Assembly (NCBI RefSeq): GCF_014635725.1
Contig: NZ_BMDJ01000004.1
Span: 186,001 to 250,000 of the forward strand
Length of the DNA: 64,000 bases
Reading direction: 5' to 3'
Source: Pedobacter mendelii
Lineage (GTDB): Bacteria; Bacteroidota; Bacteroidia; Sphingobacteriales; Sphingobacteriaceae
The translations under genes and the position numbers were made by a program. Under the pieces are notes generated by a model, which saw nothing but the letters and a program-made list of their open reading frames with translations, was not told the DNA's origin and did not search any database. Positions 8,415-18,108 of this stretch are shown here, in pieces; position 1 is the first letter of the stretch, and every line of letters starts with the position of its first letter.

Positions 8415-8428
8415 CTAAAACGGTTTAG
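8415..8428. promoter_or_regulatory. LacI-like dyad in the SusC leader
   Basis: Arms CTAAA and TTTAG flank a central ACGG, giving a 14-bp imperfect palindrome centred on CG, a shape typical of LacI-family operators. It lies 23 bp before the SusC start, downstream of the likely transcription start, where a repressor could block elongation. It differs from the repeat found by the LacI gene at 16141, so a different regulator would be needed. Confidence 0.3.
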
Positions 8429-8450
8429 GCCGATAACTAATTTTTAACAA

Positions 8451-11400
8451 ATGAAAAAACCTTTACTGCTAATGCGGAAGCTTTTGCTTTGTACTTCTAT
8501 TGCATGCCTTCTACAAAACAATGTTTTAGCCGTCCCAATTGTTGCGGCAAAACTTAATTATCCTGAGTTTGAAGCTAAAAATCAGGAAACCGGAACCATC
8601 AGCGGAAAGATTATTGATGAAAAGGGCGAATCGCTTCCAGGTGCAAGCATCTTGATTAAGGAATTGAACAAAGTTGTTCAAAGTAATCCTGACGGTAGTT
8701 TTAGCATCACAGCTCCTGCAGGCACATACAACATTCAAGTCAGTTTTGTGTCTTACACCACTGTTACGCTAAGTAAAATTGTAGTTAAAGCAAAAGAAAC
8801 TACACCTTTAAATGTTACACTTAAAGGCGAAACGGGTAGTTTAAACGAAGTACTTATTGTTGGTTATGGTACACAGAAAAGAGAAAATGCAACTGGTGCT
8901 GTAGATCAGATTACTTCTAAGAATTTAGAAAACAGACCAATTACCAATTTAACTCAAGGCTTGCAAGGCTTATTGCCCAATCTAAATTTAAAAATGTTAG
9001 ATGGTAAGCCAAATCAATCTCCGAATTATAATATTCGTGGTACAACTTCTATCGGTCAGGGTGGAAGTGCTTTGGTCTTAATTGATGGTTTTGAAGGCGA
9101 CCCTAGCTTATTAAATCCAAACGATGTAGAAAGTGTTACCATTTTAAAGGATGCGGCTTCTGCAGCAATTTATGGTGCACGAGGCGTTTTTGGAGTGGTA
9201 TTGATTACAACAAAGAAACCAGAGAAAGGTCGTACAAGCATATTTTATTCAAGCAATTACGCCATAAAGAGTCCTTTACAAGTTCCTGATTTTGTAACCG
9301 ATGGTTATACCTGGGCAAAAATGTTTGCAGAGGCATTCGTAAATGGAGATGGAGCTTTTCCTCAAAATGCCAATAAAACGCAGAAATTTTCTCAGGCTTA
9401 TCTTGATGAATTTAAGCGAAGAGCAGAATCTGGTCAGCCTTACAAGGAAGTTGAAGTAAACCCAACTACTGGAGAATATACTTATTATGGCAATACAGAT
9501 TACTATGCCGAACTATATAAAAAGAATACTGTTGCTACGGAAAACAATCTATCGGTAAGTGGTGGTAGTGAGAAGGTGTCGTTTTTAATATCAGGTAGAT
9601 ATTTAAATCAAGATGGATTGTTTAAGTATAATAGTGATGATTACGACATGAAAAACATCAGGGCAAGAGGTTCTGTGCAGGTTTTTCCTTGGCTAAGTAT
9701 AGAAAACAATGCAGATTATTCAGTTTCAAACTACCATAATCCTATAAACGTTGGTGAAGGTGGTGGTATTTGGCGAAACATTGCCGATGAAGGTAAACCA
9801 ACCATGCCAATTTATAATCCTGATGGTTCCTTAACATTTGCTGCAGCTTATACCGTGGGCGATTTTATTTACGGCAAAAATGGTATCGATACACGCAAGC
9901 AAATTTTTAGAAACATTAGCGGTATAAGAACTAAATTTTTTGATAACAAGTTTCGTATAAATGCCGATTTTACTTTCCGTAATACCAATAACGATATTGA
10001 GCAAAAACGAGTTCAGGTTCCGTATAGTAATACACGTGGGGTAACTTCTTTCGTAGGTACAACAACCAACGACTTGTTATTTGATAAACGCGAAACCCAG
10101 TACATAGCAACCAATGTTTTTGCAGAATACGAAAATCGATTTGGTACCAATCATTATTTAAAAGCTATGGTTGGTTACAATTACGAACAATCTACCTATA
10201 ACCGAGTTGCCGTACAGCGTAACGGAATTATTTTTGAAGATGCTACCGATTTAAATCTAGCTGTGGGTCAATCTATTACAACTGGTGGTGGTTACGAGCA
10301 ATGGGCTATTTTGGGTGGTTTCTCACGATTGAATTATTCATTTAAAGATCGTTATTTATTAGAGGTTAATGCCAGATATGATGGTTCGTCTAAATTTCCT
10401 TCCAATCAGCGTTATGGATTTTTCCCATCTGTATCAGCAGGTTGGAGAGTTAACAAAGAAGCTTTTTGGAATGTATCAGATAAAATTATTTCTGATTTAA
10501 AAATTAGAGGTTCTTATGGCTCACTTGGAAACGGAAACATTGCATCTTATGCCTTCCAGGAAATTTTTAACATCAGCCAATCCGGCGTAATTTTAAACGG
10601 TGTTAAACCACCAATCACCCGAATTCCGGCAGTATTGCCTGATGGTTTAACCTGGGAAACTTCTACAACAACAAACGTTGGTTTAGATTTAACCATGCTT
10701 TCTGGCCGTTTAAGCTTTAATGGTGATGCTTACATTCGCAAAACTACGGATATGTTTACCTTCGGACTAACGCCTCCTGCCGTGTTCGGTGCTGATGTTC
10801 CTAAAGGAAACTACGCCGATTTAACTACGCGTGGATGGGAAGTTTCAATAGGCTGGAACGATAAAATTGGTAAATCTGAAAAGCCTTTCAGCTATAACGT
10901 AAGGTTAACGCTTGCCGATAATAAAACCAAAATTGATAAATATAACAATCCCGATAAATTGTTAAGCGATTATTATGAAGGACAAACCTTAGGTGATATT
11001 TGGGGTTACGAAACAGAAGGATTTTTTATTGATGATGCAGATATTGCTTCTCATGCCAAGCAAGATCCTCAAATGCGTGCTTCTCCAACCGGTAAATGGT
11101 TTCCTGGTGATATTAAATTAAAAGATCTAAACGGTGATGGTTTTATCAACGTTGGCGAAAATAAAGTAGGTAAATCTGGCGATAGAAGAATCATTGGTAA
11201 TTCAGCGCCCAGGTATCTTTACGGCATTAACTTAGGTGCAGATTGGCACGATTTCTCTTTCTCTGTTTTCTTTCAGGGTGTAGGTAAGCAACAATGGTAT
11301 CCAAGTACAGAAACTGAAATGTTTTGGGGGCAGTACAACAGACCATATAACAATATTCCAACTTTCCATTTAGGCAATATGTGGACACCACAAAACACAG

Positions 11401-11759
11401 ATGCTTATTTCCCTCGCACAATGTCAAGAGCCGCATCTAGCAATACCAATCGTACGCTTGGTGTAGCACAAACCCGCTATCTTCAGAATGTAGCCTATAT
11501 CCGAATGAAGAATATCCAGGTTGGTTATACACTTCCAACAAGATGGGTTAACAAAGTTGGTGTACGTACGGCAAAAGTATTTTTCTCTGGCGAAAATCTC
11601 TTTACATATTCGCCAATGTACAAAATCGTAAAAAATACAATTGATGTTGAAAATGCTGTGCCGTCTGATCAAGATTTAAATCCGAACAGCACCAATGGAG
11701 ATGGATATAATTATCCGATATTGAAAAGCTACGCATTTGGAGTAAATATTGGATTTTAA
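8451..11759 (+). CDS. SusC/RagA-family TonB-dependent outer-membrane transporter
   Basis: A 1102-residue TonB-dependent transporter. It has an N-terminal signal segment, a carboxypeptidase-regulatory-like beta-sandwich (about 48-130, GTISGKIIDEKGESLPGASI), a TonB-box-like stretch (EVLIVGYGTQKR), a plug domain with the NIRGT and AIYGARG motifs typical of SusC, and a long beta-barrel ending in an aromatic residue (GVNIGF). There is no STN domain, so signalling through an anti-sigma factor is not expected. It imports an oligomeric nutrient in a complex with the SusD lipoprotein encoded 18 bp downstream. The following secreted hydrolase may belong to the same unit. The substrate cannot be read from the sequence. 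Confidence 0.95.
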   Translation: MKKPLLLMRKLLLCTSIACLLQNNVLAVPIVAAKLNYPEFEAKNQETGTISGKIIDEKGESLPGASILIKELNKVVQSNPDGSFSITAPAGTYNIQVSFVSYTTVTLSKIVVKAKETTPLNVTLKGETGSLNEVLIVGYGTQKRENATGAVDQITSKNLENRPITNLTQGLQGLLPNLNLKMLDGKPNQSPNYNIRGTTSIGQGGSALVLIDGFEGDPSLLNPNDVESVTILKDAASAAIYGARGVFGVVLITTKKPEKGRTSIFYSSNYAIKSPLQVPDFVTDGYTWAKMFAEAFVNGDGAFPQNANKTQKFSQAYLDEFKRRAESGQPYKEVEVNPTTGEYTYYGNTDYYAELYKKNTVATENNLSVSGGSEKVSFLISGRYLNQDGLFKYNSDDYDMKNIRARGSVQVFPWLSIENNADYSVSNYHNPINVGEGGGIWRNIADEGKPTMPIYNPDGSLTFAAAYTVGDFIYGKNGIDTRKQIFRNISGIRTKFFDNKFRINADFTFRNTNNDIEQKRVQVPYSNTRGVTSFVGTTTNDLLFDKRETQYIATNVFAEYENRFGTNHYLKAMVGYNYEQSTYNRVAVQRNGIIFEDATDLNLAVGQSITTGGGYEQWAILGGFSRLNYSFKDRYLLEVNARYDGSSKFPSNQRYGFFPSVSAGWRVNKEAFWNVSDKIISDLKIRGSYGSLGNGNIASYAFQEIFNISQSGVILNGVKPPITRIPAVLPDGLTWETSTTTNVGLDLTMLSGRLSFNGDAYIRKTTDMFTFGLTPPAVFGADVPKGNYADLTTRGWEVSIGWNDKIGKSEKPFSYNVRLTLADNKTKIDKYNNPDKLLSDYYEGQTLGDIWGYETEGFFIDDADIASHAKQDPQMRASPTGKWFPGDIKLKDLNGDGFINVGENKVGKSGDRRIIGNSAPRYLYGINLGADWHDFSFSVFFQGVGKQQWYPSTETEMFWGQYNRPYNNIPTFHLGNMWTPQNTDAYFPRTMSRAASSNTNRTLGVAQTRYLQNVAYIRMKNIQVGYTLPTRWVNKVGVRTAKVFFSGENLFTYSPMYKIVKNTIDVENAVPSDQDLNPNSTNGDGYNYPILKSYAFGVNIGF

Positions 11760-11777
11760 GGTTATTGAACAAAAAAA

Positions 11778-13562
11778 ATGATAAAGATGAAAAAACAATA
11801 TATATGGATATTGCTGAGTTGCCTGAGTTTGGTAGCCTGCAAAAAGCTCGATCAGAAACCAGAATCTACGGCTTCTAAAGAAGCCGTATTTGGTACCGAA
11901 AACGGATTAAAACTCTATACAAATTCCTTCTACAGCATGGATTTTTTACCAAAAAATTCTATCAGTTTGGATGCAATGTCGGATTATTTGGCGGTTAAGT
12001 CTGTGCCGGATTTTGTTCGTGAGGGTGGTTTTGCTGCCAACAACAGCTCTGGCTGGTCTTGGAGAGATTTAAGAAACATAAACTACTTTATTGAAAACTG
12101 TAAAGACCCTGCCGTACCTGCTGTTGTTCGTAATCACTACATAGGTTTAGCACGTTATTTCAGGGCTTATTTTTACATGGAAAAAGTTAAACGCTTTGGC
12201 GATGTGCCTTGGATAGGTAAACCGCTTGACGTTGATGATGCATCACTTTTTGCAGGTAGAGATAAGCGAGAATTGGTTATGGATTCCGTTTTAGCCGACA
12301 TCAACTTCGCCTGTGCAAATATTACAACTACGAACGACGCAACCCGTACCACAATTACAAAATGGGTTGCTTATGCTTATAAATCAAGGTTGTGTTTGTT
12401 TGAAGGAACATTTAGAAAATACCAAACCGAATTAAATTTAGGTTCAACAGCAAATAAATGGTTAGAAGAATCTGCATCAGCTGCAGAACAAATTATAAAA
12501 AATGGTGGTTTTTCATTAAATACAGCAGGCGGACCAGGTGTATCTTATCGTCAGGTTTTTACCAGCAATACACCTGTAGCCAATGAGGTTTTACAGTCTG
12601 CCGTTGCCGACTTAAATCTTGGTGTACTAAGTGACGCCAATTGGTGGTGGACTAGTGGGACTTACGGAGCAAAGGCTAGTTTTACACGTACTTTTATAAA
12701 TACCTATTTAAAACTTGATGGAACACCATACACAAATGACCCATCATATCGAACACAATTGTTCAAAGATGAAGTAAAAAATCGCGATTTAAGATTAAAG
12801 CAAACCATTCGTTTAGGCGATTATAAACGTATTACAAGTGGTCAGCTGGTTGCGGCTCCACCAGTTTTTTCTTATACGTTTACAGGTTATCAACCAATAA
12901 AATTGACACTTGATGATACTTATTTTGATGCGGGTGCCCTAAATACAAATGCGATTTCATTGTTCCGTTATGCAGAAGTGTTATTAAATTATGCTGAAGC
13001 TAAAGCAGAATTAGGTACATTAACCGATGCTGATTGGGCCTTAACTGTTGGTGCTTTAAGAGCAAGAGCAGGGATTACTGGTAGCTTAACTACAAGGCCA
13101 ACCGTTGCCGATCCATACTTAACAGCAAATTATTTCCCTGGAATTACAAATGCTGCTTTGTTAGAAATTAGAAGAGAGCGTGGCATAGAGTTAAGTTTAG
13201 AAGGATTTCGCTTTTCTGATTTATTGAGATGGAAACGCGGACCATTAATGGAGCAGGAGTGGAATGGTTTTTATGTTCCGGCTTTAAACATACCACTTGA
13301 TTTGAACGAAGATGGGATTTTGGATGTTGCTTTTTACCAAGGAACCCGACCAACACCTGCTGTTGCAGGCGTTACATATGTTGATGTTTCGGCAACAGTT
13401 GGTGCAGCGATAAACTCTCAGCTATTGAAAAATGGTTCATCTGGTGAGTTGACCTGGATGAAAGAAATACCGAGAAAATGGCTGGAAAGGAATTATTATT
13501 ACCCAATTCCGTTAAATGATTTGCAGCGTAATCCAAATTTGAAACAGAATAATGGTTGGTAA
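11778..13562 (+). CDS. SusD/RagB-family nutrient-binding outer-membrane lipoprotein
   Basis: A 594-residue SusD homologue with a lipoprotein signal peptide (LSLVACKK, lipobox cysteine at about residue 21). The alpha-helical TPR core includes the ARYFRAYFYMEKVKRFGDVPW segment family hallmark, and the C-terminal region has RRERGIELSLEGFRFSDLLRW followed by YYPIPLNDLQRNPNLKQN, both typical of RagB/SusD. It caps the SusC barrel encoded just upstream and binds the ligand at the cell surface. A second Met three codons in (11787) could also be the start. No substrate is indicated. Confidence 0.94.
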   Translation: MIKMKKQYIWILLSCLSLVACKKLDQKPESTASKEAVFGTENGLKLYTNSFYSMDFLPKNSISLDAMSDYLAVKSVPDFVREGGFAANNSSGWSWRDLRNINYFIENCKDPAVPAVVRNHYIGLARYFRAYFYMEKVKRFGDVPWIGKPLDVDDASLFAGRDKRELVMDSVLADINFACANITTTNDATRTTITKWVAYAYKSRLCLFEGTFRKYQTELNLGSTANKWLEESASAAEQIIKNGGFSLNTAGGPGVSYRQVFTSNTPVANEVLQSAVADLNLGVLSDANWWWTSGTYGAKASFTRTFINTYLKLDGTPYTNDPSYRTQLFKDEVKNRDLRLKQTIRLGDYKRITSGQLVAAPPVFSYTFTGYQPIKLTLDDTYFDAGALNTNAISLFRYAEVLLNYAEAKAELGTLTDADWALTVGALRARAGITGSLTTRPTVADPYLTANYFPGITNAALLEIRRERGIELSLEGFRFSDLLRWKRGPLMEQEWNGFYVPALNIPLDLNEDGILDVAFYQGTRPTPAVAGVTYVDVSATVGAAINSQLLKNGSSGELTWMKEIPRKWLERNYYYPIPLNDLQRNPNLKQNNGW

Positions 13563-13679
13563 ATTTTAAAGAGACGTTGCGGTGAAGTTTGGAGTGCTAA
13601 CAATAATTTCACCACTGCTTTTCAATTTGACAAATTCTAGGCTCGAATTAAGCAGCTTAATTTAAAAAAAATAAAATAA

Positions 13680-14519
13680 ATGAAACTAAAAATATGGTCT
13701 GTAGCAGTTTTGCTATTTATTGCTTCTAATGTAGCCGAAGCTCAAAATTTAATCATTGGAACTTTTAATATCAGATTCGATAACCCACGAGATAGTGGTA
13801 ATTTGTGGGTAAACCGGGCGCCCATTGTTGCAAACCTTATCCGTTTTCATCAATTTGATGTTCTTGGTGTACAAGAAGGACTAAAAAATCAACTCGACGA
13901 TATCAGTACGGCATTACCAGAATATGCAAGATATGGCAAAGGTAGAGACGATGGAAAAGATGCAGGAGAACATTCTGCTATTTATTATAAAAAAGATCGT
14001 TTTAAACTCATTAAAAGCGGAGACTTCTGGCTTTCTGAAACACCAGATCTTCCCGGAAAAGGTTGGGATGCCACTTGCTGCAACAGAATTTGTTCATGGG
14101 TATATCTTGAAGATTTAACAACTAAAAAGCAATTTTACACATTCAATGTTCATTTCGATCATCAAGGCGTTGTAGCTCGTAAAGAAAGCAGCAAACTAAT
14201 ATTAAAAAAGATTAATGAAATTGCCGGTAATAAGCCAGTTTTGCTTACCGGAGATTTAAATGGTGGTAGAGATAGCGAATGGTATAAAACCATTGCAAAT
14301 TCAGCTGTATTGATTGATGTGAGTACAAAAGTTAAATTTCCATATGCTAACAATTCATCTTCTAATGGTTTTAGAACGCCAAGAGGTCAATCCGTTATCG
14401 ATCATATATTTATGAGTAAACAGTTTGTAGCAATCAGATGGGGAATTTTAACCGATACTTATTTTGGAAAATTCCCTTCAGACCACTTTCCGGTTTTAGC
14501 CGAAGTTGAGCTTAAGTAA
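13680..14519 (+). CDS. Secreted endonuclease/exonuclease/phosphatase-family enzyme
   Basis: A 279-residue protein with a cleavable signal peptide (ending near AEAQ, residue 22) and the metal-dependent EEP fold: GTFNIRFDN, a metal-binding Glu in LGVQEG, HFDHQG, GDLNGG and the closing SDHFPV. These enzymes hydrolyse phosphodiester or phosphomonoester bonds in nucleic acids, inositol phosphates or sphingolipids. It follows the SusC/SusD pair by 117 bp in the same direction, so it probably processes the ligand that the pair imports. In SusCD loci such secreted EEP enzymes are usually annotated only to family level. The substrate is open; nucleic acid, phosphosugar or lipid head groups are possible. 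Confidence 0.87.
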   Translation: MKLKIWSVAVLLFIASNVAEAQNLIIGTFNIRFDNPRDSGNLWVNRAPIVANLIRFHQFDVLGVQEGLKNQLDDISTALPEYARYGKGRDDGKDAGEHSAIYYKKDRFKLIKSGDFWLSETPDLPGKGWDATCCNRICSWVYLEDLTTKKQFYTFNVHFDHQGVVARKESSKLILKKINEIAGNKPVLLTGDLNGGRDSEWYKTIANSAVLIDVSTKVKFPYANNSSSNGFRTPRGQSVIDHIFMSKQFVAIRWGILTDTYFGKFPSDHFPVLAEVELK

Positions 14520-14681
14520 TTTTTAAAATGCATTTTTTGCAAGCAATTGTAGTTTAATTTATTATAGTTATTTTATGCCTTTTGTAGTTAAATTTACAAG
14601 AGGCATAAAATTTTAAGAAAAAAATCAATTCTATTGTAGCATTTTCTTTCTAATCATCGTACTCAGTAAAAAATCTAAACT

Positions 14682-15053
14682 ATGAAAAAGCTCATATTTG
14701 CACTTTTATTAACAACAATCATTTTATCTTGTAAAAAAAATACCGAAAGTTCAAATGAAATTTATGGTAAATGGAAACTGACGGAAACTTTGTTCGATAT
14801 AGGCAGTGGGCAAGGCAAATATACAAAGGTAACCGGACCAGATAAGTTTATAATATTTGATAAATCTGGCGAGATACAAGGTGATGCAATGCCAGATTTT
14901 ATACGTTTCAGACTTATAGATAGCGTAAAGATTGAATTATTCTCTAATGCTTATGTTATGCCAATAACGCATCGTTTTAAAGTTAGTGGTAACAATTTAA
15001 CAATTAATCCACCATGCATTGAAGCTTGTGGCCTACGATTTACAAGGGAATAG
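14682..15053 (+). CDS. Small lipocalin-like lipoprotein
   Basis: A 123-residue protein with a lipoprotein signal peptide (lipobox LSC, Cys at residue 17) followed by Lys-rich and Ser-rich spacer residues and a compact beta-rich domain starting IYGKWKLTE. This opening (GxW followed by strands) is typical of bacterial lipocalin-like lipoproteins. Cys residues near the C-terminus (PCIEAC) could form a disulfide in the periplasm. It lies between the EEP enzyme and the convergent LacI gene and may be monocistronic. The ligand is unknown. Confidence 0.75.
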   Translation: MKKLIFALLLTTIILSCKKNTESSNEIYGKWKLTETLFDIGSGQGKYTKVTGPDKFIIFDKSGEIQGDAMPDFIRFRLIDSVKIELFSNAYVMPITHRFKVSGNNLTINPPCIEACGLRFTRE

Positions 15054-15086
15054 GTTAAAATTGCCAAGCAGAAATTTAAAAAAGAC

Positions 15087-16085
15087 TTAAATAGATCCTC
15101 CTTGTACAAGCTTAGATTCGTCTATAATTGTTTGTGCAAAAGAACTTCCGGCAATACACCTCATCATTCTGCTAAATGCTAACTTACCAAGATTATAACC
15201 ACTTGTTTCTGCATAAGTTATCTCAGGATAAAAAAGTTTAGGTATCATTCCATCGCTAATTCCTATAACTCCAAGGTCATTTGGCATTTTAAGCCCTAGT
15301 CTTTGGATGGCTTTCATTGTTCCTGCTAGTATCTCATCACTCATGCAAAAAATGGCAAACTTCTTTCCAATAAAATCTGGTATTAGAGATAAAGTAAGCT
15401 GTTCTGCTTCATCAGAGCTTTTTGCATGAACCATTTTTAAATTCATCTCTTTGTCATCCTTAAATAAAACCTCATTAAATTTTTTTAACCTGGCTTGCGT
15501 TATAGACATATTTTTATCACCAAAAATTCCAATTACGTTACTAATACCTTTCTTAAAAATTTCGTTTGCTGCTATTGATGCCGCATGCTCATCACCAACA
15601 CAGATTTTGTTACACGATTCATATTGCGGAACTTTATCGAAAAAGATCACCGGGATTCCGTGAGTATCTAGTTTTAAAAAAGGTTCAATATCTGTTGTTT
15701 CTGAAGTTATCGCGATAAATATTCCTGAAACTCGTTTATGTCTACAACTTTTTAAAATTTGCTGCTCAATTTTAGGATCGTTTGATGAGCGATAAATAAT
15801 AACAGAATAGCTCAAATCTCTTGCTTCCTCTTCTATTGCACTTATAAATGAGTGGTAAAAAAAATTCGAAAGGCTTGGAACAACTACAGCAAATTCCTTG
15901 CTGCTATGTGTTCTTAGGTTAATAGCATATGGATTTGGGTCATATTCTAATAATTCGGAAAGTTCGTTTACTTTCCTTTTGGTTTCTGGAGAAATATCAG
16001 GATGATCTTTCAAAGCCCTGGAAACTGTAGATATGCTGATACTCAATTGCTCAGCGATTTTTTTCAAAGTTGTATTCTCTCTCAT
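15087..16085 (-). CDS. LacI-family transcriptional regulator
   Basis: A 332-residue LacI/PurR-type regulator. The N-terminal helix-turn-helix is TTLKKIAEQLSISISTVSRALK (5-26), followed by the hinge helix and a periplasmic-binding-protein-like effector domain. It diverges from the alpha-glucoside locus starting at 16341, with a 255-bp intergenic region holding a perfect inverted repeat at 16141-16164. The simplest reading is that it controls that locus, and perhaps itself, in response to an imported sugar or its breakdown product. The effector is not predictable from the sequence. Confidence 0.93.
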   Translation of the reverse strand: MRENTTLKKIAEQLSISISTVSRALKDHPDISPETKRKVNELSELLEYDPNPYAINLRTHSSKEFAVVVPSLSNFFYHSFISAIEEEARDLSYSVIIYRSSNDPKIEQQILKSCRHKRVSGIFIAITSETTDIEPFLKLDTHGIPVIFFDKVPQYESCNKICVGDEHAASIAANEIFKKGISNVIGIFGDKNMSITQARLKKFNEVLFKDDKEMNLKMVHAKSSDEAEQLTLSLIPDFIGKKFAIFCMSDEILAGTMKAIQRLGLKMPNDLGVIGISDGMIPKLFYPEITYAETSGYNLGKLAFSRMMRCIAGSSFAQTIIDESKLVQGGSI

Positions 16086-16103
16086 GTTTTAATAGTTGGC
16101 ACA

Positions 16104-16111
16104 CAAATATA
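16104..16111 (-). promoter_or_regulatory. -7 promoter box for the LacI gene
   Basis: On the minus strand this reads TATATTTG, matching TAnnTTTG. It would place the transcription start about 12 bases before the LacI start codon. The inverted repeat at 16141-16164 lies just upstream of it, so autoregulation is possible. Confidence 0.4.
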
Positions 16112-16140
16112 AGTTATCAACAACAAACATTTTCGCAAAT

Positions 16141-16164
16141 GTTACCGCAAACCTTTGCGGTAAC
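16141..16164. promoter_or_regulatory. Perfect inverted repeat, likely LacI-family operator
   Basis: Arms GTTACCGCAA and TTGCGGTAAC are perfect reverse complements with a 4-bp spacer (ACCT). The repeat sits between the LacI gene and the GH13 gene, 56 bp from the former and 177 bp from the latter. A 10-bp perfect arm is unlikely by chance in such AT-rich DNA, and the GC-rich CCGC/GCGG core stands out. I infer that it is the binding site of the adjacent LacI protein. Confidence 0.65.
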
Positions 16165-16340
16165 AAATTGCCTATTTTAACATTTTTAGATTGATTATAA
16201 ACTTATCTTCATCTTATAATTGGAAAACATTACAAAGCATAATTAAATCTTTTAAATGTTTTCTATAATAACCAAATATTAAATTAACAGTAATACTAGC
16301 TCCTAGTTTAGGATGGGTAAAGTATTGCATCAAAAAAAAT

Positions 16341-18107
16341 ATGAGATACTTGCGCCAATTTTTTACTGTATCCCTAGTTCTTGTGTTTATGCATAGTTAT
16401 GCGCAACAGGTTTCGGTAATTAATAAAACATCAGGTACAATAAATAAATCTGCATGGTGGAAAGAAGCTGTTGTTTATCAGCTTTATCCCCGAAGTTTTA
16501 AAGATAGTGATGGGGATGGGATTGGCGATTTGAAGGGTATTATTTCCAAACTTGATTATTTAGAAAGTTTAGGTATTGATGCGGTATGGATTAATCCAAT
16601 TTTTTCTTCGCCTAATGATGATAATGGCTATGACATAAGTGATTATAGGAATATAATGAAAGAGTTTGGAACGATGAAAGATTTTGATGAACTCCTGGCC
16701 GGTTTACATAAAAGAAATATTAAACTGGTACTTGATATGGTACTCAACCACAGCAGCGATGAGCATGAGTGGTTTAAACAGGCAAAATCTTCCCGTAAAA
16801 ATCCTTACCGAAACTACTACCATTGGTGGCCTGAAGAAAATGGTACGCCAACAGCCAGGTTTAGTTTTTTCGATGTAAATAACGATGCCTGGAAATACGA
16901 TTCAACAACCAAATCATATTACCTGCATTATTTCTCGCAAAAACAGCCAGATTTAAATTGGGAAAATGAAAATCTTCGCAATGAAGTTTACGATATGATG
17001 AAATTCTGGCTTAATAAAGGTATTGATGGCTTAAGAATGGATGCTTTTCAATATGTTTCGAAAGATACAACCTGGAAGAAATATCCCGCAGGATATGAGA
17101 AAGAAATCATTAAGTTTTATGGTATGGGACCAAATCTCCATAGCTATTTAAAGGAGATGAACAAAAAGGTAATCAGTAAATATAATGTGATGACGGTTGC
17201 TGAAGGTGCAGGCAGTACTTTACAAGATGCTCATTCGCTTGTTGATGAAGATAGACATGAGTTAAATATGGCATACCATTTTGAAATAATGGATATCGGG
17301 AACGATCCCGAAGGTTATAAACTTACCGACTTGAAAAAAGCTTTTACCAAATGGGATATTTCATTTGCGGATAAAGGGTGGCTGGCTATTTTTCTGGCCA
17401 ACCACGATGTGCCTCGTATGGTAAGTAAATACGGAAATGATTCGCCTAAATTAAGAAGCTATTCTTCAAAATTATTGACTACACTAATTATGACCATGCG
17501 TGGAACGCCATTTTATTTTAATGGTGATGAACTAGGTATGTCGAATATCAAGTTTAATAAGATTGAAGATTATCGTGATATTGCTACTATTAACGCATAT
17601 AAAAGTGCAATTGCAAAAGGTGAAGACATGCAAGCTTTTATAAATAAACAAAAATTTATTTCGCGAGATAACACCCGTACACCTTTTCAATGGAATAAAA
17701 CATTAAATGCGGGGTTTACAACAGGAACACCTTGGATAAAAGTAAATCCAAATTACACAACAGTAAACGTAGCAACCGAAGAAAAGAATTCAAAAAGTGA
17801 GCTTTCTTATTTTAAAAAAATAGTTGCATTAAGAAAATCATCTCCGGTTTTAGTTTATGGTGATTATAAAGTATTTGATATCGAAAACCCTGATGTATAT
17901 TGCTATATCAGAAGTAACGGAAAAGATAAAATACTTGTTGTATTAAATTTTTCTACTCAAGCAGTTTCTTATGCTATAGATAAAAGCTTAAACGCATCAT
18001 CATCTAGAATGCTGATAAATAATTACGACAATGCAGAAACTTTAAATGATAATAAAATCAGTTTAAAGCCTTGTCAGGCAGTAGTTTTTAAACTTAATCA
18101 ACATTAA
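16341..18107 (+). CDS. Secreted GH13 alpha-glucosidase (GH13_31-like)
   Basis: A 588-residue glycoside hydrolase with a signal peptide ending near AQQ (residue 23). The four GH13 regions are visible: DMVLNHSSDEHEWF (from 132), GLRMDAF with nucleophile D234, VAEGAG with acid/base E288, and ANHD with D356. QPDLNWEN (202-209) is typical of the oligo-1,6-glucosidase/alpha-glucosidase subfamily, which also holds sucrose-isomerising and trehalose-phosphate enzymes. It lacks the RLDRD-type loop of isomaltulose synthases as far as I can see. It should cleave small alpha-glucosides in the periplasm. It is the first gene of the locus behind the LacI operator, and the MFS gene starts one base after its stop codon. 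Confidence 0.9.
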   Translation: MRYLRQFFTVSLVLVFMHSYAQQVSVINKTSGTINKSAWWKEAVVYQLYPRSFKDSDGDGIGDLKGIISKLDYLESLGIDAVWINPIFSSPNDDNGYDISDYRNIMKEFGTMKDFDELLAGLHKRNIKLVLDMVLNHSSDEHEWFKQAKSSRKNPYRNYYHWWPEENGTPTARFSFFDVNNDAWKYDSTTKSYYLHYFSQKQPDLNWENENLRNEVYDMMKFWLNKGIDGLRMDAFQYVSKDTTWKKYPAGYEKEIIKFYGMGPNLHSYLKEMNKKVISKYNVMTVAEGAGSTLQDAHSLVDEDRHELNMAYHFEIMDIGNDPEGYKLTDLKKAFTKWDISFADKGWLAIFLANHDVPRMVSKYGNDSPKLRSYSSKLLTTLIMTMRGTPFYFNGDELGMSNIKFNKIEDYRDIATINAYKSAIAKGEDMQAFINKQKFISRDNTRTPFQWNKTLNAGFTTGTPWIKVNPNYTTVNVATEEKNSKSELSYFKKIVALRKSSPVLVYGDYKVFDIENPDVYCYIRSNGKDKILVVLNFSTQAVSYAIDKSLNASSSRMLINNYDNAETLNDNKISLKPCQAVVFKLNQH

Positions 18108-18108
18108 T

